DNA from: Betaproteobacteria bacterium UBA2592 | Lineage (GTDB): Bacteria; Pseudomonadota; Gammaproteobacteria; Burkholderiales; Rhodocyclaceae | Assembly: GCA_002340095.1 (NCBI GenBank) | Contig: DDKS01000040.1 | Span: forward strand, 1 to 64,000 | Direction: 5' to 3' | Length of the DNA stretch: 64,000 nt | Shown here: piece by piece, positions 1 to 7,619 of the stretch | Layout: each line of letters begins with the position of its first letter | Numbering within the stretch: position 1 is the first letter of the stretch | The notes under the pieces: model-generated | The model's database searches: none | What the model saw: the letters and a program-made list of their open reading frames with translations, nothing else | What the model was told of the DNA's origin: nothing | Position numbers and translations under genes: made by a program

Positions 1-25
1 TGCGCCCTGCCGGGCGCACCAAAAC

Positions 26-53
26 AAAAAAGGAACCCGCAGGTTCCTTTTTT
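26..53. terminator. Bidirectional intrinsic terminator after dksA
   Basis: A perfect 6-bp stem (GGAACC/GGTTCC, loop CGCA) is flanked by six A on one side and six T on the other, so it can end transcription in both directions. It lies 18 bases beyond the dksA stop. A second short hairpin without a T-tract (TGCGCC/GGCGCA) occupies positions 1-18. Confidence 0.9.
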
Positions 54-70
54 GCTGGAGCGGCAGCGAC

Positions 71-496
71 TCACTTGGCCATCTGCTTTTCCTTCAGCTC
101 ATCGAGGGTCTTGCAATCAATGCACAAGGTGGCGGTGGGGCGGGCCTCCAGGCGCTTGATCCCGATTTCCACACCGCACTTGTCGCAAAAGCCATAATCC
201 CCTGCATCGATGCGGGCCAAGGTCTCGTCGATCTTCTTGATCAACTTGCGTTCCCGGTCCCGGTTGCGCAGCTCGATGGCCATGTCCGTTTCCTGGCTGG
301 CCCGGTCGTTAGGGTCGGCGAAGACGGTGGCCTCATCCTGCATGGTGTGAACGGTGCGTTCGATATCCTCGCTCAGTTCCTTCTTGATGTTTTCCAGGAT
401 GCCACGGAAATGCTGGAGCTGGGCGGCGCTCATGTATTCCTCGTCGTCCCTGGGGGTGTAAGGTGCAAAATGCTTGTGGAGCAGTTCTTCTGCCAT
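71..496 (-). CDS. dksA: RNA polymerase-binding transcription factor DksA
   Basis: DksA binds the secondary channel of RNA polymerase and, with ppGpp, represses stable RNA promoters and activates amino-acid biosynthesis genes. The 141-residue protein has a coiled coil with the acidic tip (Asp61 and Asp64 in DPNDRA), followed by LELRNRDRERKLIKKI-like sequence and a four-cysteine zinc finger (Cys104, Cys107, Cys125, Cys128). The frame is open further upstream, but the ATG at 496 fits family length and lies 35 bases below a good promoter. All hallmark residues are present, and the gene is adjacent to a tRNA operon whose promoter looks like a DksA target. Confidence 0.97.
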   Translation of the reverse strand: MAEELLHKHFAPYTPRDDEEYMSAAQLQHFRGILENIKKELSEDIERTVHTMQDEATVFADPNDRASQETDMAIELRNRDRERKLIKKIDETLARIDAGDYGFCDKCGVEIGIKRLEARPTATLCIDCKTLDELKEKQMAK

Positions 497-530
497 TTGA
501 GATAGCCGTCCGTGATGACGAAAAACGCAT

Positions 531-559
531 TTAATATCAGAAACCGGGGTTTGCTGCAA
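531..559 (-). promoter_or_regulatory. Sigma-70 promoter of dksA
   Basis: On the minus strand, TTGCAG and TATTAA are separated by 17 bases, and the -10 ends about 35 bases before the dksA ATG. The hexamers match the consensus at four or five positions each. Confidence 0.6.
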
Positions 560-632
560 GAAAATGGGAAATCCCCCCGAAAAACAAGCGCGCACTTCCT
601 GAAGATTCCCCAATGGGTATTCGGGAAGACAG

Positions 633-661
633 TTGACGCAGCAAGGTGGTGTCTATAGAAT
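633..661 (+). promoter_or_regulatory. tRNA operon promoter with GC-rich discriminator
   Basis: TTGACG and TAGAAT are separated by exactly 17 bases and followed by GCGCGC, a GC-rich discriminator of the kind found at stringently controlled stable RNA promoters. The first tRNA starts 12 bases after the -10. Confidence 0.8.
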
Positions 662-672
662 GCGCGCTTCTT

Positions 673-749
673 CGGGGCGTAGCGCAGCCTGGTAGCGCAT
701 CTGTTTTGGGAACAGAGGGTCGTGAGTTCGAATCCCACCGCCCCGACCA
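673..749 (+). tRNA. tRNA-Pro (TGG)
   Basis: Full cloverleaf with a 7-bp acceptor stem (CGGGGCG/CGCCCCG), anticodon TGG and an encoded CCA at 747-749. It is the first gene of a Pro-Arg-His cluster. Confidence 0.97.
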
Positions 750-794
750 GAACATGCAACAGGCTGTCAGCGTTATCCGGCGAATCGATTCGAG

Positions 795-871
795 GCGCCC
801 GTAGCTCAACTGGATAGAGCAACGGCCTTCTAAGCCGTAGGTTGTGAGTTCGATTCTCGCCGGGCGCGCCA
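795..871 (+). tRNA. tRNA-Arg (TCT)
   Basis: Acceptor stem GCGCCCG/CGGGCGC, anticodon loop CTTCTAA with anticodon TCT, and an encoded CCA at 869-871. Second gene of the cluster. Confidence 0.97.
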
Positions 872-883
872 AGAAAAGACAAT

Positions 884-960
884 GGCGACTGTAGCTCAGT
901 TGGCAGAGCGCAGGATTGTGATTCCTGATGTCGTGGGTTCGAGCCCCATCAGTCGCCCCA
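884..960 (+). tRNA. tRNA-His (GTG)
   Basis: Anticodon GTG, an encoded CCA at 958-960 and the extra G(-1) opposite C73 that marks tRNA-His: the acceptor pairs only close this way if G884 is taken as position -1. Last gene of the cluster. Confidence 0.96.
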
Positions 961-967
961 TCACATG

Positions 968-999
968 GACAAAAGACCGGATTTTTCCGGTCTTTTGTC
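968..999. terminator. Intrinsic terminator after the tRNA cluster
   Basis: A perfect 13-bp inverted repeat (GACAAAAGACCGG/CCGGTCTTTTGTC, loop ATTTTT). It carries A-rich and T-rich outer stems, so it can serve both the tRNA operon and the minus-strand channel gene that ends at 1047. Confidence 0.85.
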
Positions 1000-1046
1000 G
1001 TTTACTCCGTGTTTTTTCGCCAATCCCCAATCCGTCCTTCCGGAGC

Positions 1047-2741
1047 TCAGGAGGTGCGTGCCAGCCGGCGCCACAACCAGCCGCCGGAATGCTCATCACC
1101 GGTGAGCAGGTAGGCCAGGACCTTCTCGCTGAATAGGAGCAGCCTCTGGTCACGGCGGGCTTGCGCGCTACCGGTGAAGAGCAACCAGTCTCCCGGCAGG
1201 ATGGGAGTGTCCGGCCCAGGCAGAAGGATCACTTCTTCCTGGCGGCGCAGCAGCAGGGGGAGCAGTCTGGCCGGCTCCCGGCGCTGATCGGGACGCCGGC
1301 CCAGGTCTTCCAGGAGAACCCGACCGCCGTGCATCAGCTCCAGATACACGGCTCTTGCCTCCTGGGCGTTGATGCGGATATTCCAGGTTTCCGGAATCAG
1401 TCTTCCGAACAACTGTTCCAGCCGGTCATTGAGCGTCTGGGCCCAGGTCTCTCCGGCCCTGCGGGCTTCCATCAGGAAATCGTCCAGCAGCGGCGTGTTG
1501 AGCAAGGCCAGACATTCCATGGCGACGATCCGGCTGGGCACCATGTTGATCTGGGCCCGGAAGGTTTCGAAGAGGACCGAGTTGGCCATCTGATTCTGCC
1601 GCATGACGACGAACAGGCCGGGATTCCTTGCCCTGGCGGTCATGGCGATGGACAAATTGTTCACATCGTTTTCGGTGCCGACCACAATCCCGGCTGCCCG
1701 TGTCAGCCCCGCAGCCTCCAGGGGGGCCAGCTCTGTGCCCGTGTCGACGATTTGCAGGCGTTTGGGTTCATGAGCGTCCTTGGGATCGATGATGCTGTAG
1801 TCGAGTCCTTCTGCCGCAAAACGCTGGGCCACCGCTCGTCCAAAGCGGCCATAGCCGCAGATGATCCAGTGGCCCCGGGGGGGGATGGGCAGGGGAGAGG
1901 GAAGTTCCTGGCCGGGCGTGCCGGTCAGCCGTTCCACGAGCTGATAGCAGGCCGGGGAGTGCACCGCGAGGGCCAGGTAGTCGGCAAAGCGTTCAAAGGG
2001 GTTGATGATGTGGTTGGTGCCGAAGGAGGCGAGATTGTCCGCAGTCACCTGCTGTTCGGCCCGGGCCAGTACGGGAATGGAAGGGTTGAGCAATCGCACG
2101 GTGATGGCGATGGCCAGGTTGGCTTCATCGGAATTGGTAAGCGCCAGCACTCCCTGGCAACGGGGGTGCCGTAGTCCGGCCAGCAGCAGATTTTCCGGAT
2201 GGCGCGCATCTGCATTCAGGGCCGGGGTGTCGGTCTTGAAATCCTCCAGATCCAGTTCCTCGACCCGCAGGCGGCTCGATTCGAGCACCACGAAACGGCG
2301 TCCCTGGCGGTCCAGCGCCCGGATCACGGTGCTGCCCGTCTCGCCGCAGCCACAGATGAGCAAGAAGGGTTCTCCCATGCGCCGGACCCGCCAGATGAAG
2401 CGGGCCGTGCTCAAAGTCTGTTGAAAACCGGAGTCCTGCACCAAAGCGAGCAAAGTGAGGATGGAATAGCTCCAGCCTACGACGGACATGTAGATGCAGG
2501 CGATGACCCAGAGGCGTTGGCCGTTGGAGAAAGCCTGGGGAATCTCGCCGAAGCCGATGGTGGTGGCCGTGTAGCTGATGAAGTAGAAGGCATGGAAGAT
2601 GGAAAGGGGCGGAGCTGGCCTGCCTTCTGCGTCCACGCCGGGAATCAGGGTCAGTCCCAGGATGGAGATGGCGTAGATCAGGATGAGCAGGATCAACGGC
2701 GCCCGCATGCGCCGCAGGATCAGGAAAAAGACGTTGCCCAC
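1047..2741 (-). CDS. Two-TM potassium channel with two RCK/TrkA domains
   Basis: A membrane potassium channel subunit with cytoplasmic nucleotide-gated regulation. Residues about 14-34 form TM1, 48-66 the pore helix and selectivity filter TIGFGE (a GFG variant of the usual GYG), and about 75-97 TM2. Two Rossmann-type TrkA-N domains follow, with ICGCGETG near residue 124 and ICGYGRFG near residue 290; the C-terminal part resembles TrkA-C. The start is a GTG at 2741. An ATG twelve codons inside (2708) would cut into the N-terminal helix, so GTG is preferred. It lies 13 bases after the small membrane protein gene upstream and probably shares its transcript. The substrate is inferred from the filter. 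Confidence 0.85.
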   Translation of the reverse strand: MGNVFFLILRRMRAPLILLILIYAISILGLTLIPGVDAEGRPAPPLSIFHAFYFISYTATTIGFGEIPQAFSNGQRLWVIACIYMSVVGWSYSILTLLALVQDSGFQQTLSTARFIWRVRRMGEPFLLICGCGETGSTVIRALDRQGRRFVVLESSRLRVEELDLEDFKTDTPALNADARHPENLLLAGLRHPRCQGVLALTNSDEANLAIAITVRLLNPSIPVLARAEQQVTADNLASFGTNHIINPFERFADYLALAVHSPACYQLVERLTGTPGQELPSPLPIPPRGHWIICGYGRFGRAVAQRFAAEGLDYSIIDPKDAHEPKRLQIVDTGTELAPLEAAGLTRAAGIVVGTENDVNNLSIAMTARARNPGLFVVMRQNQMANSVLFETFRAQINMVPSRIVAMECLALLNTPLLDDFLMEARRAGETWAQTLNDRLEQLFGRLIPETWNIRINAQEARAVYLELMHGGRVLLEDLGRRPDQRREPARLLPLLLRRQEEVILLPGPDTPILPGDWLLFTGSAQARRDQRLLLFSEKVLAYLLTGDEHSGGWLWRRLARTS

Positions 2742-2754
2742 GGACGGAAACCCT

Positions 2755-3138
2755 TCAGCGGCGCATCATCGCGGTTTCCACCACCAGCAGCGTGACGGAG
2801 ACGAGATTGGCGAGCAGCGCCCCGCCGGCCAGGGAGACGACGCTGGAAGTCACGACCGGCGTCATTCCTTCGCCGGTCACATGCACGGCCACGGCCCAGG
2901 TCACGCCGGCGGCCAGCAACTGCAAGTCCGCCACCAGGCTGGTGGCCAGGTGGATGGCGCCGATCTGGGTGCGGTCGCCGAATTTGAGTACCGTGGCGAT
3001 CAGGTTCACCACGATGGCGGCGAAAAGTTCAAAGACGTGATGGTGCTCTGGATTGTCGATGTCCCCGACGAAGAAGCCGAAATTGAGGGTGGCGGCCAGG
3101 ACGATGAAGAAACCGAAGACGACTTTTTCCAGGTTCAT
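2755..3138 (-). CDS. Small integral membrane protein, DUF6394-like
   Basis: A 127-residue protein with four predicted hydrophobic segments (about 5-25, 36-52, 62-84 and 98-122) and a conserved-looking hydrophilic stretch GDIDNPEHHHVFELFAA. I recognise it, from memory only, as resembling the DUF6394 family, for which no function is established. It precedes the potassium channel gene by 13 bases on the same strand, so an accessory role in potassium or membrane potential physiology is possible but not shown. Confidence 0.7.
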   Translation of the reverse strand: MNLEKVVFGFFIVLAATLNFGFFVGDIDNPEHHHVFELFAAIVVNLIATVLKFGDRTQIGAIHLATSLVADLQLLAAGVTWAVAVHVTGEGMTPVVTSSVVSLAGGALLANLVSVTLLVVETAMMRR

Positions 3139-3244
3139 GGGAGTGGTTCCGACAGGGCAGAAGGAACCATCTTAAGGGAAAACTGGTAGCATCGGGCCCC
3201 GCATCCCGGCCGGGGTGCGCATCCGTTTCATCGAGGAGTCCTGC

Positions 3245-3991
3245 ATGATCGAACTGGGCGTCAACATCGACCACGTGGCCACCCTGCGCCAGGCCCGCCG
3301 CACCTGGGAGCCGGACCCGGTCTGGGCTGCCGTGGAAGCCCATCTGGGGGGGGCCGAGGGGATCACCATCCACTTGCGCGAAGACCGTCGCCATATCGGC
3401 GACGAGGACGTGCGGCGCCTGAAGGAGCTGACCCAGGTCAAGCTGAACCTGGAAATGGCGGCCACCGACGAAATGGTGGGCATCGCCTGCCGCACCAAGC
3501 CCCAGATGGCGATGCTGGTGCCCGAAGGCCGCCATGAGGTCACCACCGAAGGCGGCTTGGACGTGGCCGGGCAGGAGACCCGCCTCAAGGAGGTGGTGGC
3601 CCGCCTGGCTGATGCCGGCATCGTCACCAGCGTCTTCATCGATGCCGAACTGCCCCAGGTGGAAGCCGCTGCCCGCATCGGTGCCCGGGTTTGCGAAATC
3701 CACACCGGCCCCTATGCCCACGCCTTCCACACCCAGGGTCGCGACGTGGAGGCTCCCGCCGTTATGGCTGAATTAGAAAAAGTTCGCCAAGCGGGTGCCG
3801 CCATCCGGGATCTGGGCATGCGCTTCAATGCCGGTCATGCCCTCAACTATTACAACGTGGGCCCCATCGCGGCGCTGCCCGGCGTGCGCGAACTGCACAT
3901 CGGCCACGCCATCATCAGCCGCTCGGTGTTCGTCGGCCTGCGGGAAGCCGTAAGGGAAATGAAGGCCCTGATGCAGCGGGCCGCCGGCTGA
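3245..3991 (+). CDS. pdxJ: Pyridoxine 5'-phosphate synthase PdxJ
   Basis: PdxJ condenses 1-deoxyxylulose 5-phosphate with 3-amino-2-oxopropyl phosphate, the final ring-closing step of de novo vitamin B6 synthesis. The 248-residue TIM-barrel protein starts with the family signature [15 protein letters not shown], has [13 protein letters not shown] in the middle and HIGHAIISR near the end. The ATG at 3245 is chosen over an in-frame ATG 30 bases upstream because GAGGAG lies seven bases before it. It is followed three bases later by acpS, and the pdxJ-acpS-nagZ order is usual in beta- and gammaproteobacteria. Confidence 0.97.
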   Translation: MIELGVNIDHVATLRQARRTWEPDPVWAAVEAHLGGAEGITIHLREDRRHIGDEDVRRLKELTQVKLNLEMAATDEMVGIACRTKPQMAMLVPEGRHEVTTEGGLDVAGQETRLKEVVARLADAGIVTSVFIDAELPQVEAAARIGARVCEIHTGPYAHAFHTQGRDVEAPAVMAELEKVRQAGAAIRDLGMRFNAGHALNYYNVGPIAALPGVRELHIGHAIISRSVFVGLREAVREMKALMQRAAG

Positions 3992-3994
3992 TTC

Positions 3995-4372
3995 ATGATT
4001 CACGGCATCGGCACCGACATCGTCGCCGTCAGCCGCCTGGCCCGCCTGCTGGAACGGCACGGCAGTCGGGGGGTGGGCAAGATACTGGCGCCCCATGAGC
4101 AGGATGAACTGGCCAAGACCCGGAATCCTGCCCGTTTCCTGGCCAGGCGCTGGGCCGCCAAGGAGGCCTTCGGCAAGGCCCTGGGCACCGGCATCCGTCC
4201 GCCGGCGCTGCTCACCGCCATCGGCGTGGGGCATGATGAACTGGGCAAACCCTGCTTCATTCTGGCGCCTGACCTTCAGGCCGTGCTCGAGAGCCGCCAG
4301 CTCATCCCCCATCTATCCATCAGCGACGAAGCGGAATACGCCGTCGCCTACGTGATCCTCGAACGCCCATGA
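3995..4372 (+). CDS. acpS: Holo-[acyl-carrier-protein] synthase AcpS
   Basis: AcpS transfers the 4'-phosphopantetheine arm of CoA to a serine of acyl carrier protein, activating it for fatty acid synthesis. The 125 residues carry the signature motifs GIGTDIV near the N-terminus (metal-binding Asp8) and RRWAAKEAFGKALGTG near residue 50, plus HLSISDE towards the end. It begins three bases after the pdxJ stop and overlaps the nagZ start by four bases, so the three genes are almost certainly co-translated. Confidence 0.97.
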   Translation: MIHGIGTDIVAVSRLARLLERHGSRGVGKILAPHEQDELAKTRNPARFLARRWAAKEAFGKALGTGIRPPALLTAIGVGHDELGKPCFILAPDLQAVLESRQLIPHLSISDEAEYAVAYVILERP

Positions 4373-5388
4373 CCGAACAAGCCCTTGGCCCCCTGATGAT
4401 CGACATCCAGGGCACGGCCCTCACTGACCTGGACCGGGAGCGTCTTTGCCATCCCCTGGTCGGCGGCATCATTCTCTTCACCCGCAATTACACCGACCCG
4501 GAGCAACTCCAGGCCCTGACCACCGAGATCCATGCCCTGCGCCAGCCGCCGCTCCTGATCGCCGTGGATCACGAAGGGGGCAGGGTGCAGCGCTTCCGGG
4601 AGGGTTTCACCCGTCTGCCCGCCATGGCACGGCTTGGTCAGGCCTGGGATGCAAACCCGGACCATGCCCTGATCCTGGCCCGTCAGGTAGGCTACGTGCT
4701 GGCCGCCGAACTACGGGCCCGGGGTGTGGATTTCTCCTTCACGCCAGACCTGGACCTGGACTACGGGCGGTCCAGCGTCATCGGCAGCCGCGCCTTCCAC
4801 CGCCGCCCTGAAGCGGTGATTGCCCTGGCCGGCGCCCTGATCCAGGGCCTCCGGGCCGGCGGTATGGGTTCCTGCGGCAAACACTTTCCTGGCCACGGCT
4901 GGGTGGAAGCGGATTCTCACGTGGCGATTCCCGTGGATGAACGTAGCCTGGAGGCCTTGCAGGAAGACATCCGCCCCTATCGGGAACTCCCCCTGGATGC
5001 CGTCATGCCCGCCCATGTGATTTACCCAGAGATTGATGAAAAATCATCTGGATTTTCAAATAAATGGCATGAATACCTGAGAAATGACATTAAATTTAAT
5101 GGGGTGGTATTCAGTGATGATCTTTCCATGGAAGGCGCCAGCGTGGTGGGGGATACCCTATCCCGGGTACAAGCGGCTTACCAGGCCGGCTGCGACATGT
5201 TGCTCGTATGCAATGCTCCGGACCAAGCCGGCGAGGTGCTGGCCCGCTGGCAGGTGACACCGGACCTGCGGCGCAGTGCCCGCATTGCCCGGCTGATGCC
5301 TCGATCACCGGCCCCCAGTTGGGAAACCCTACAGGCCGATCCGGACTATCAGGCCGCAATCGCCGCCATCCAGGACATGGGCGTCTGA
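4369..5388 (+). CDS. nagZ: Beta-N-acetylhexosaminidase NagZ (GH3)
   Basis: NagZ removes N-acetylglucosamine from anhydromuropeptides in the cytoplasm during cell-wall recycling. The 339-residue protein is a single-domain GH3 enzyme with the motifs IAVDHEGGRVQRF, KHFPGHG (catalytic His loop) and FSDDLSMEGA (nucleophile Asp). Length matches the family. The start ATG overlaps the acpS stop. Odd point: positions about 5021-5130, encoding the region just before and including the nucleophile motif, are strikingly AT-rich with unusual codons compared with the rest of the gene, although the protein motifs remain intact. Confidence 0.96.
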   Translation: MTEQALGPLMIDIQGTALTDLDRERLCHPLVGGIILFTRNYTDPEQLQALTTEIHALRQPPLLIAVDHEGGRVQRFREGFTRLPAMARLGQAWDANPDHALILARQVGYVLAAELRARGVDFSFTPDLDLDYGRSSVIGSRAFHRRPEAVIALAGALIQGLRAGGMGSCGKHFPGHGWVEADSHVAIPVDERSLEALQEDIRPYRELPLDAVMPAHVIYPEIDEKSSGFSNKWHEYLRNDIKFNGVVFSDDLSMEGASVVGDTLSRVQAAYQAGCDMLLVCNAPDQAGEVLARWQVTPDLRRSARIARLMPRSPAPSWETLQADPDYQAAIAAIQDMGV

Positions 5389-5408
5389 ATCCAGCCAGGA
5401 TGGAGCGA

Positions 5409-6239
5409 TCAGGAAGGCGAACCGAAAGCAGCCCCCCGGCGCAGGTGAGCGCGACGGATGTCGCTGGGGGAACAGCCGAAGCGGCGGCGAAAACGCACGG
5501 CGAATTGGGACGGGGACTGGTAGCCCACCTCGCCGGCAATGCGCGTCACCGGCAGCTCCGTGGATTGCAGCAGGGTCAGGGCGGTGGACATGCGCACATC
5601 GAGCAAAATTTCCGAGAGGGACGTGTCTTCGGCGGCCAGATGGCGGCGCAGACTGGCTTCGCTCATGGCGAACCGGGCTGCGACTACGGGAGAGCGCCAT
5701 TGCCGTGCCGGATCACCGGCCAGCAGCCGGCGTACCCGGGGCGCGAACTGGGTATCGTCCAGAATGAGCCGCCCGGCCCCTTCCAGCCAGACCAGCATTT
5801 CCAGGGCCCGGTGTCCGACGACGGTATCGGGCAGGCCTGGATCATCCAGGGATTGGAACAAAGCCGTGAAAGCCTGGACAAAAGCCGGCACCACAAGCCC
5901 CAGCGCCACCACCGGCTGGGGCCTGACATCTGCCACGCCTCGCCAGTTCTCGAGCAGGCCGCGCTCCCAGGCCAGCCAGCGGGCCCGGTAGCTGCCGGCC
6001 TCGCCCGGAAGATTGCTCACATCGAAGGCCTGCCCCCCAGCCAGTGCCACCGCCTGCCCGGCTTCAACACGAAAGCTGCCGGCCTCGCCGTGCAATAGCT
6101 TGCAGCCGGACTCCACCAACACCAGGGTCGGCAGGTCCAGCCACAACCGCCGGAACTTCAGGGGCTGACGCTGGACAATGCTACCGGCGACGGCAACACC
6201 GGGGCGCAAGGCAAAGCTAGGCTGCATGGGGCACTCCAT
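5409..6239 (-). CDS. AraC-family transcriptional regulator
   Basis: A 276-residue regulator with an N-terminal cupin-like sensor region and a C-terminal pair of helix-turn-helix motifs (about residues 180-265, including ARFAMSEASLRRHL and the second-helix signature IAGEVGYQSPSQFAVRFRR, followed by GCSPSDIRR). It is encoded convergently to nagZ, 20 bases away. The start may be the ATG at 6239 or the one four codons inside (6227). Ligand and targets are unknown; the neighbouring YbhB-type gene lies upstream on the same strand, 54 bases away, and no obvious target operon is present. Confidence 0.9.
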   Translation of the reverse strand: MECPMQPSFALRPGVAVAGSIVQRQPLKFRRLWLDLPTLVLVESGCKLLHGEAGSFRVEAGQAVALAGGQAFDVSNLPGEAGSYRARWLAWERGLLENWRGVADVRPQPVVALGLVVPAFVQAFTALFQSLDDPGLPDTVVGHRALEMLVWLEGAGRLILDDTQFAPRVRRLLAGDPARQWRSPVVAARFAMSEASLRRHLAAEDTSLSEILLDVRMSTALTLLQSTELPVTRIAGEVGYQSPSQFAVRFRRRFGCSPSDIRRAHLRRGAAFGSPS

Positions 6240-6293
6240 GAAATCAAGAGGCGATTTTAGAACCGGGGCTGGCTTTCCTGGACGAACAGCGCA

Positions 6294-6842
6294 TCAACGG
6301 ACACCCAGGAAAGTGGCGCTGGCCTGACCCAGACCGTGCGCCCAGGCGTAAAAGCCTACCAGCGCCGGGGTGGCCCGGGGCGGCAGTTCGAGTTGCTCCA
6401 CCTTCAGGGCATGAACGGTAAACACGTAGCGGTGGGCTGTTCCCGCCGGCGGGCAGGCGCCCAGGTAGCCGGGCTCACCGTTGTCCCCGGCGATGCTGCG
6501 AGCCCCGGTCGGCAGGAGACCGCCAGGATTGCCGGCTCCCGCCTCCAGGTGATCCGTGTCCGCCGGCAGATTGGCGATTACCCAGTGCCACCAGCCGGAG
6601 CCGGTGGGTGCGTCAGGATCGTACAAGGTGACAACGAAACTTCGGGTGCCGGCCGGGGCGCCGCTCCAGCGCAGGGCAGGAGATAGGTTGCCGCCACTGC
6701 AGCCAAAGCTGTTGGCGTAGTGCACGGGAGCCAGCCGTCCCTCGACGCCGGCATCCACTTCCAGGTGAAAGTCCCCGGCCTGGGCCAGGCTGGCAGCAAG
6801 GGACAGGAGGCTGCACAAGATAAAACGCAAAGAGAATTTCAT
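6294..6842 (-). CDS. Secreted YbhB/YbcL-type (PEBP-like) protein
   Basis: A 182-residue member of the phosphatidylethanolamine-binding protein-like family. Residues 1-21 form a signal peptide (MKFSLRFILCSLLSLAASLA, then QAGDF). The mature part has the family motifs LSPALRWSGAP, ALRWSGAPAGTRSF, DPDAPTGSGWWHW and GACPPAGTAHRYVFTVHAL. The molecular role of the bacterial family is not settled. The ATG at 6842 is preferred to a start 43 codons upstream because it places the signal peptide at the N-terminus. It probably acts in the periplasm or outside the cell. Confidence 0.9.
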   Translation of the reverse strand: MKFSLRFILCSLLSLAASLAQAGDFHLEVDAGVEGRLAPVHYANSFGCSGGNLSPALRWSGAPAGTRSFVVTLYDPDAPTGSGWWHWVIANLPADTDHLEAGAGNPGGLLPTGARSIAGDNGEPGYLGACPPAGTAHRYVFTVHALKVEQLELPPRATPALVGFYAWAHGLGQASATFLGVR

Positions 6843-6975
6843 GGCTCGCTTCCAGATAGATAAAAGAGCTTCCAGTCTGCCCGGCCCGGGCCCAGACCGC
6901 CGCTTCATGCCGCGCAAAAACTGTCCTGATCCGATCAAAAGCGGAAAAGGAAAGCCAAAAAGGAAAGCCAAAACA

Positions 6976-6999
6976 AACGGGCAGCCGAAGCTGCCCGTT
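6976..6999 (-). terminator. Intrinsic terminator of efp
   Basis: A perfect 10-bp inverted repeat (AACGGGCAGC/GCTGCCCGTT, loop CGAA) lies 26 bases beyond the efp stop. On the minus strand it is followed by a T-rich tract (TTTGTTTTGG). The 182-base gap 6843-7024 also holds two tandem copies of AAGGAAAGCCAAA at 6948-6973 and no gene. Confidence 0.8.
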
Positions 7000-7024
7000 G
7001 CAACAAAAGGGGAGGAGGCAGGGA

Positions 7025-7582
7025 TTATTTGACCCGGTTGCGATACTCGTCGGTACGGGTGTCGATTTCGATCTTGTCGCCGATTTCCACGAAGGCGGGC
7101 ACCATCAGTTCGAAGCCGGTGCCGATCTTGGCGGGCTTCATGACCTTGCCGGAGGTGTCGCCCTTGACGGCGGGTTCGGTGTAGGTCACTTCACGCACGA
7201 CGGAATTGGGCAGTTCCACGGAGATGGCCTTGTCGTTGTAAAACACCACTTCGCAGGCCATGCCGTCTTCCAGGTACTTCAGCGCGTCGGTCATGTTCTC
7301 GGCTTCCACCTCGTACTGGTTGTACTCGGCGTCCATGAACACGTACATGGGGTCGGCAAAATAGGAGTAGGTCACTTCCTTGCGCTCCAGCACCACCACT
7401 TCAAACTTGTCGTCGGCTTTGTAGACGGATTCGGAAGCAGCGCCGGTGAGCAGGTTCTTGAGTTTCATCTTGACCACGGCGGCGTTGCGGCCAGACTTGT
7501 TGTATTCGGCTTTCTGTACCACGAGCGGGTCGTTACCCACCATGATGACGTTGCCGGAGCGGAGTTCCTGAGCGGTTTTCAT
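7025..7582 (-). CDS. efp: Translation elongation factor P
   Basis: EF-P binds ribosomes stalled at consecutive prolines and promotes peptide bond formation. The 185-residue protein has the three beta-barrel domains of the family. The tip of the domain I loop reads NKSGRNAAV, with Arg32 in place of the Lys34 of the E. coli type. Arg32 is the residue that EarP rhamnosylates, and earP lies 37 bases upstream on the same strand, so both sequence and context indicate the rhamnose-modified branch of EF-P. Confidence 0.97.
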   Translation of the reverse strand: MKTAQELRSGNVIMVGNDPLVVQKAEYNKSGRNAAVVKMKLKNLLTGAASESVYKADDKFEVVVLERKEVTYSYFADPMYVFMDAEYNQYEVEAENMTDALKYLEDGMACEVVFYNDKAISVELPNSVVREVTYTEPAVKGDTSGKVMKPAKIGTGFELMVPAFVEIGDKIEIDTRTDEYRNRVK

Positions 7583-7619
7583 GATCTTTCAGAGCTTTGG
7601 GCTAAAACGAAACGGACGA

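Noticed and set aside
1..18. TGCGCC...GGCGCA hairpin at the window edge
   Set aside because: No T-tract and the neighbouring gene is out of view, so no function can be assigned.
6948..6973. Two tandem copies of AAGGAAAGCCAAA, considered as a CRISPR-like or VNTR repeat
   Set aside because: Only two short copies and no further units; probably chance or slippage.
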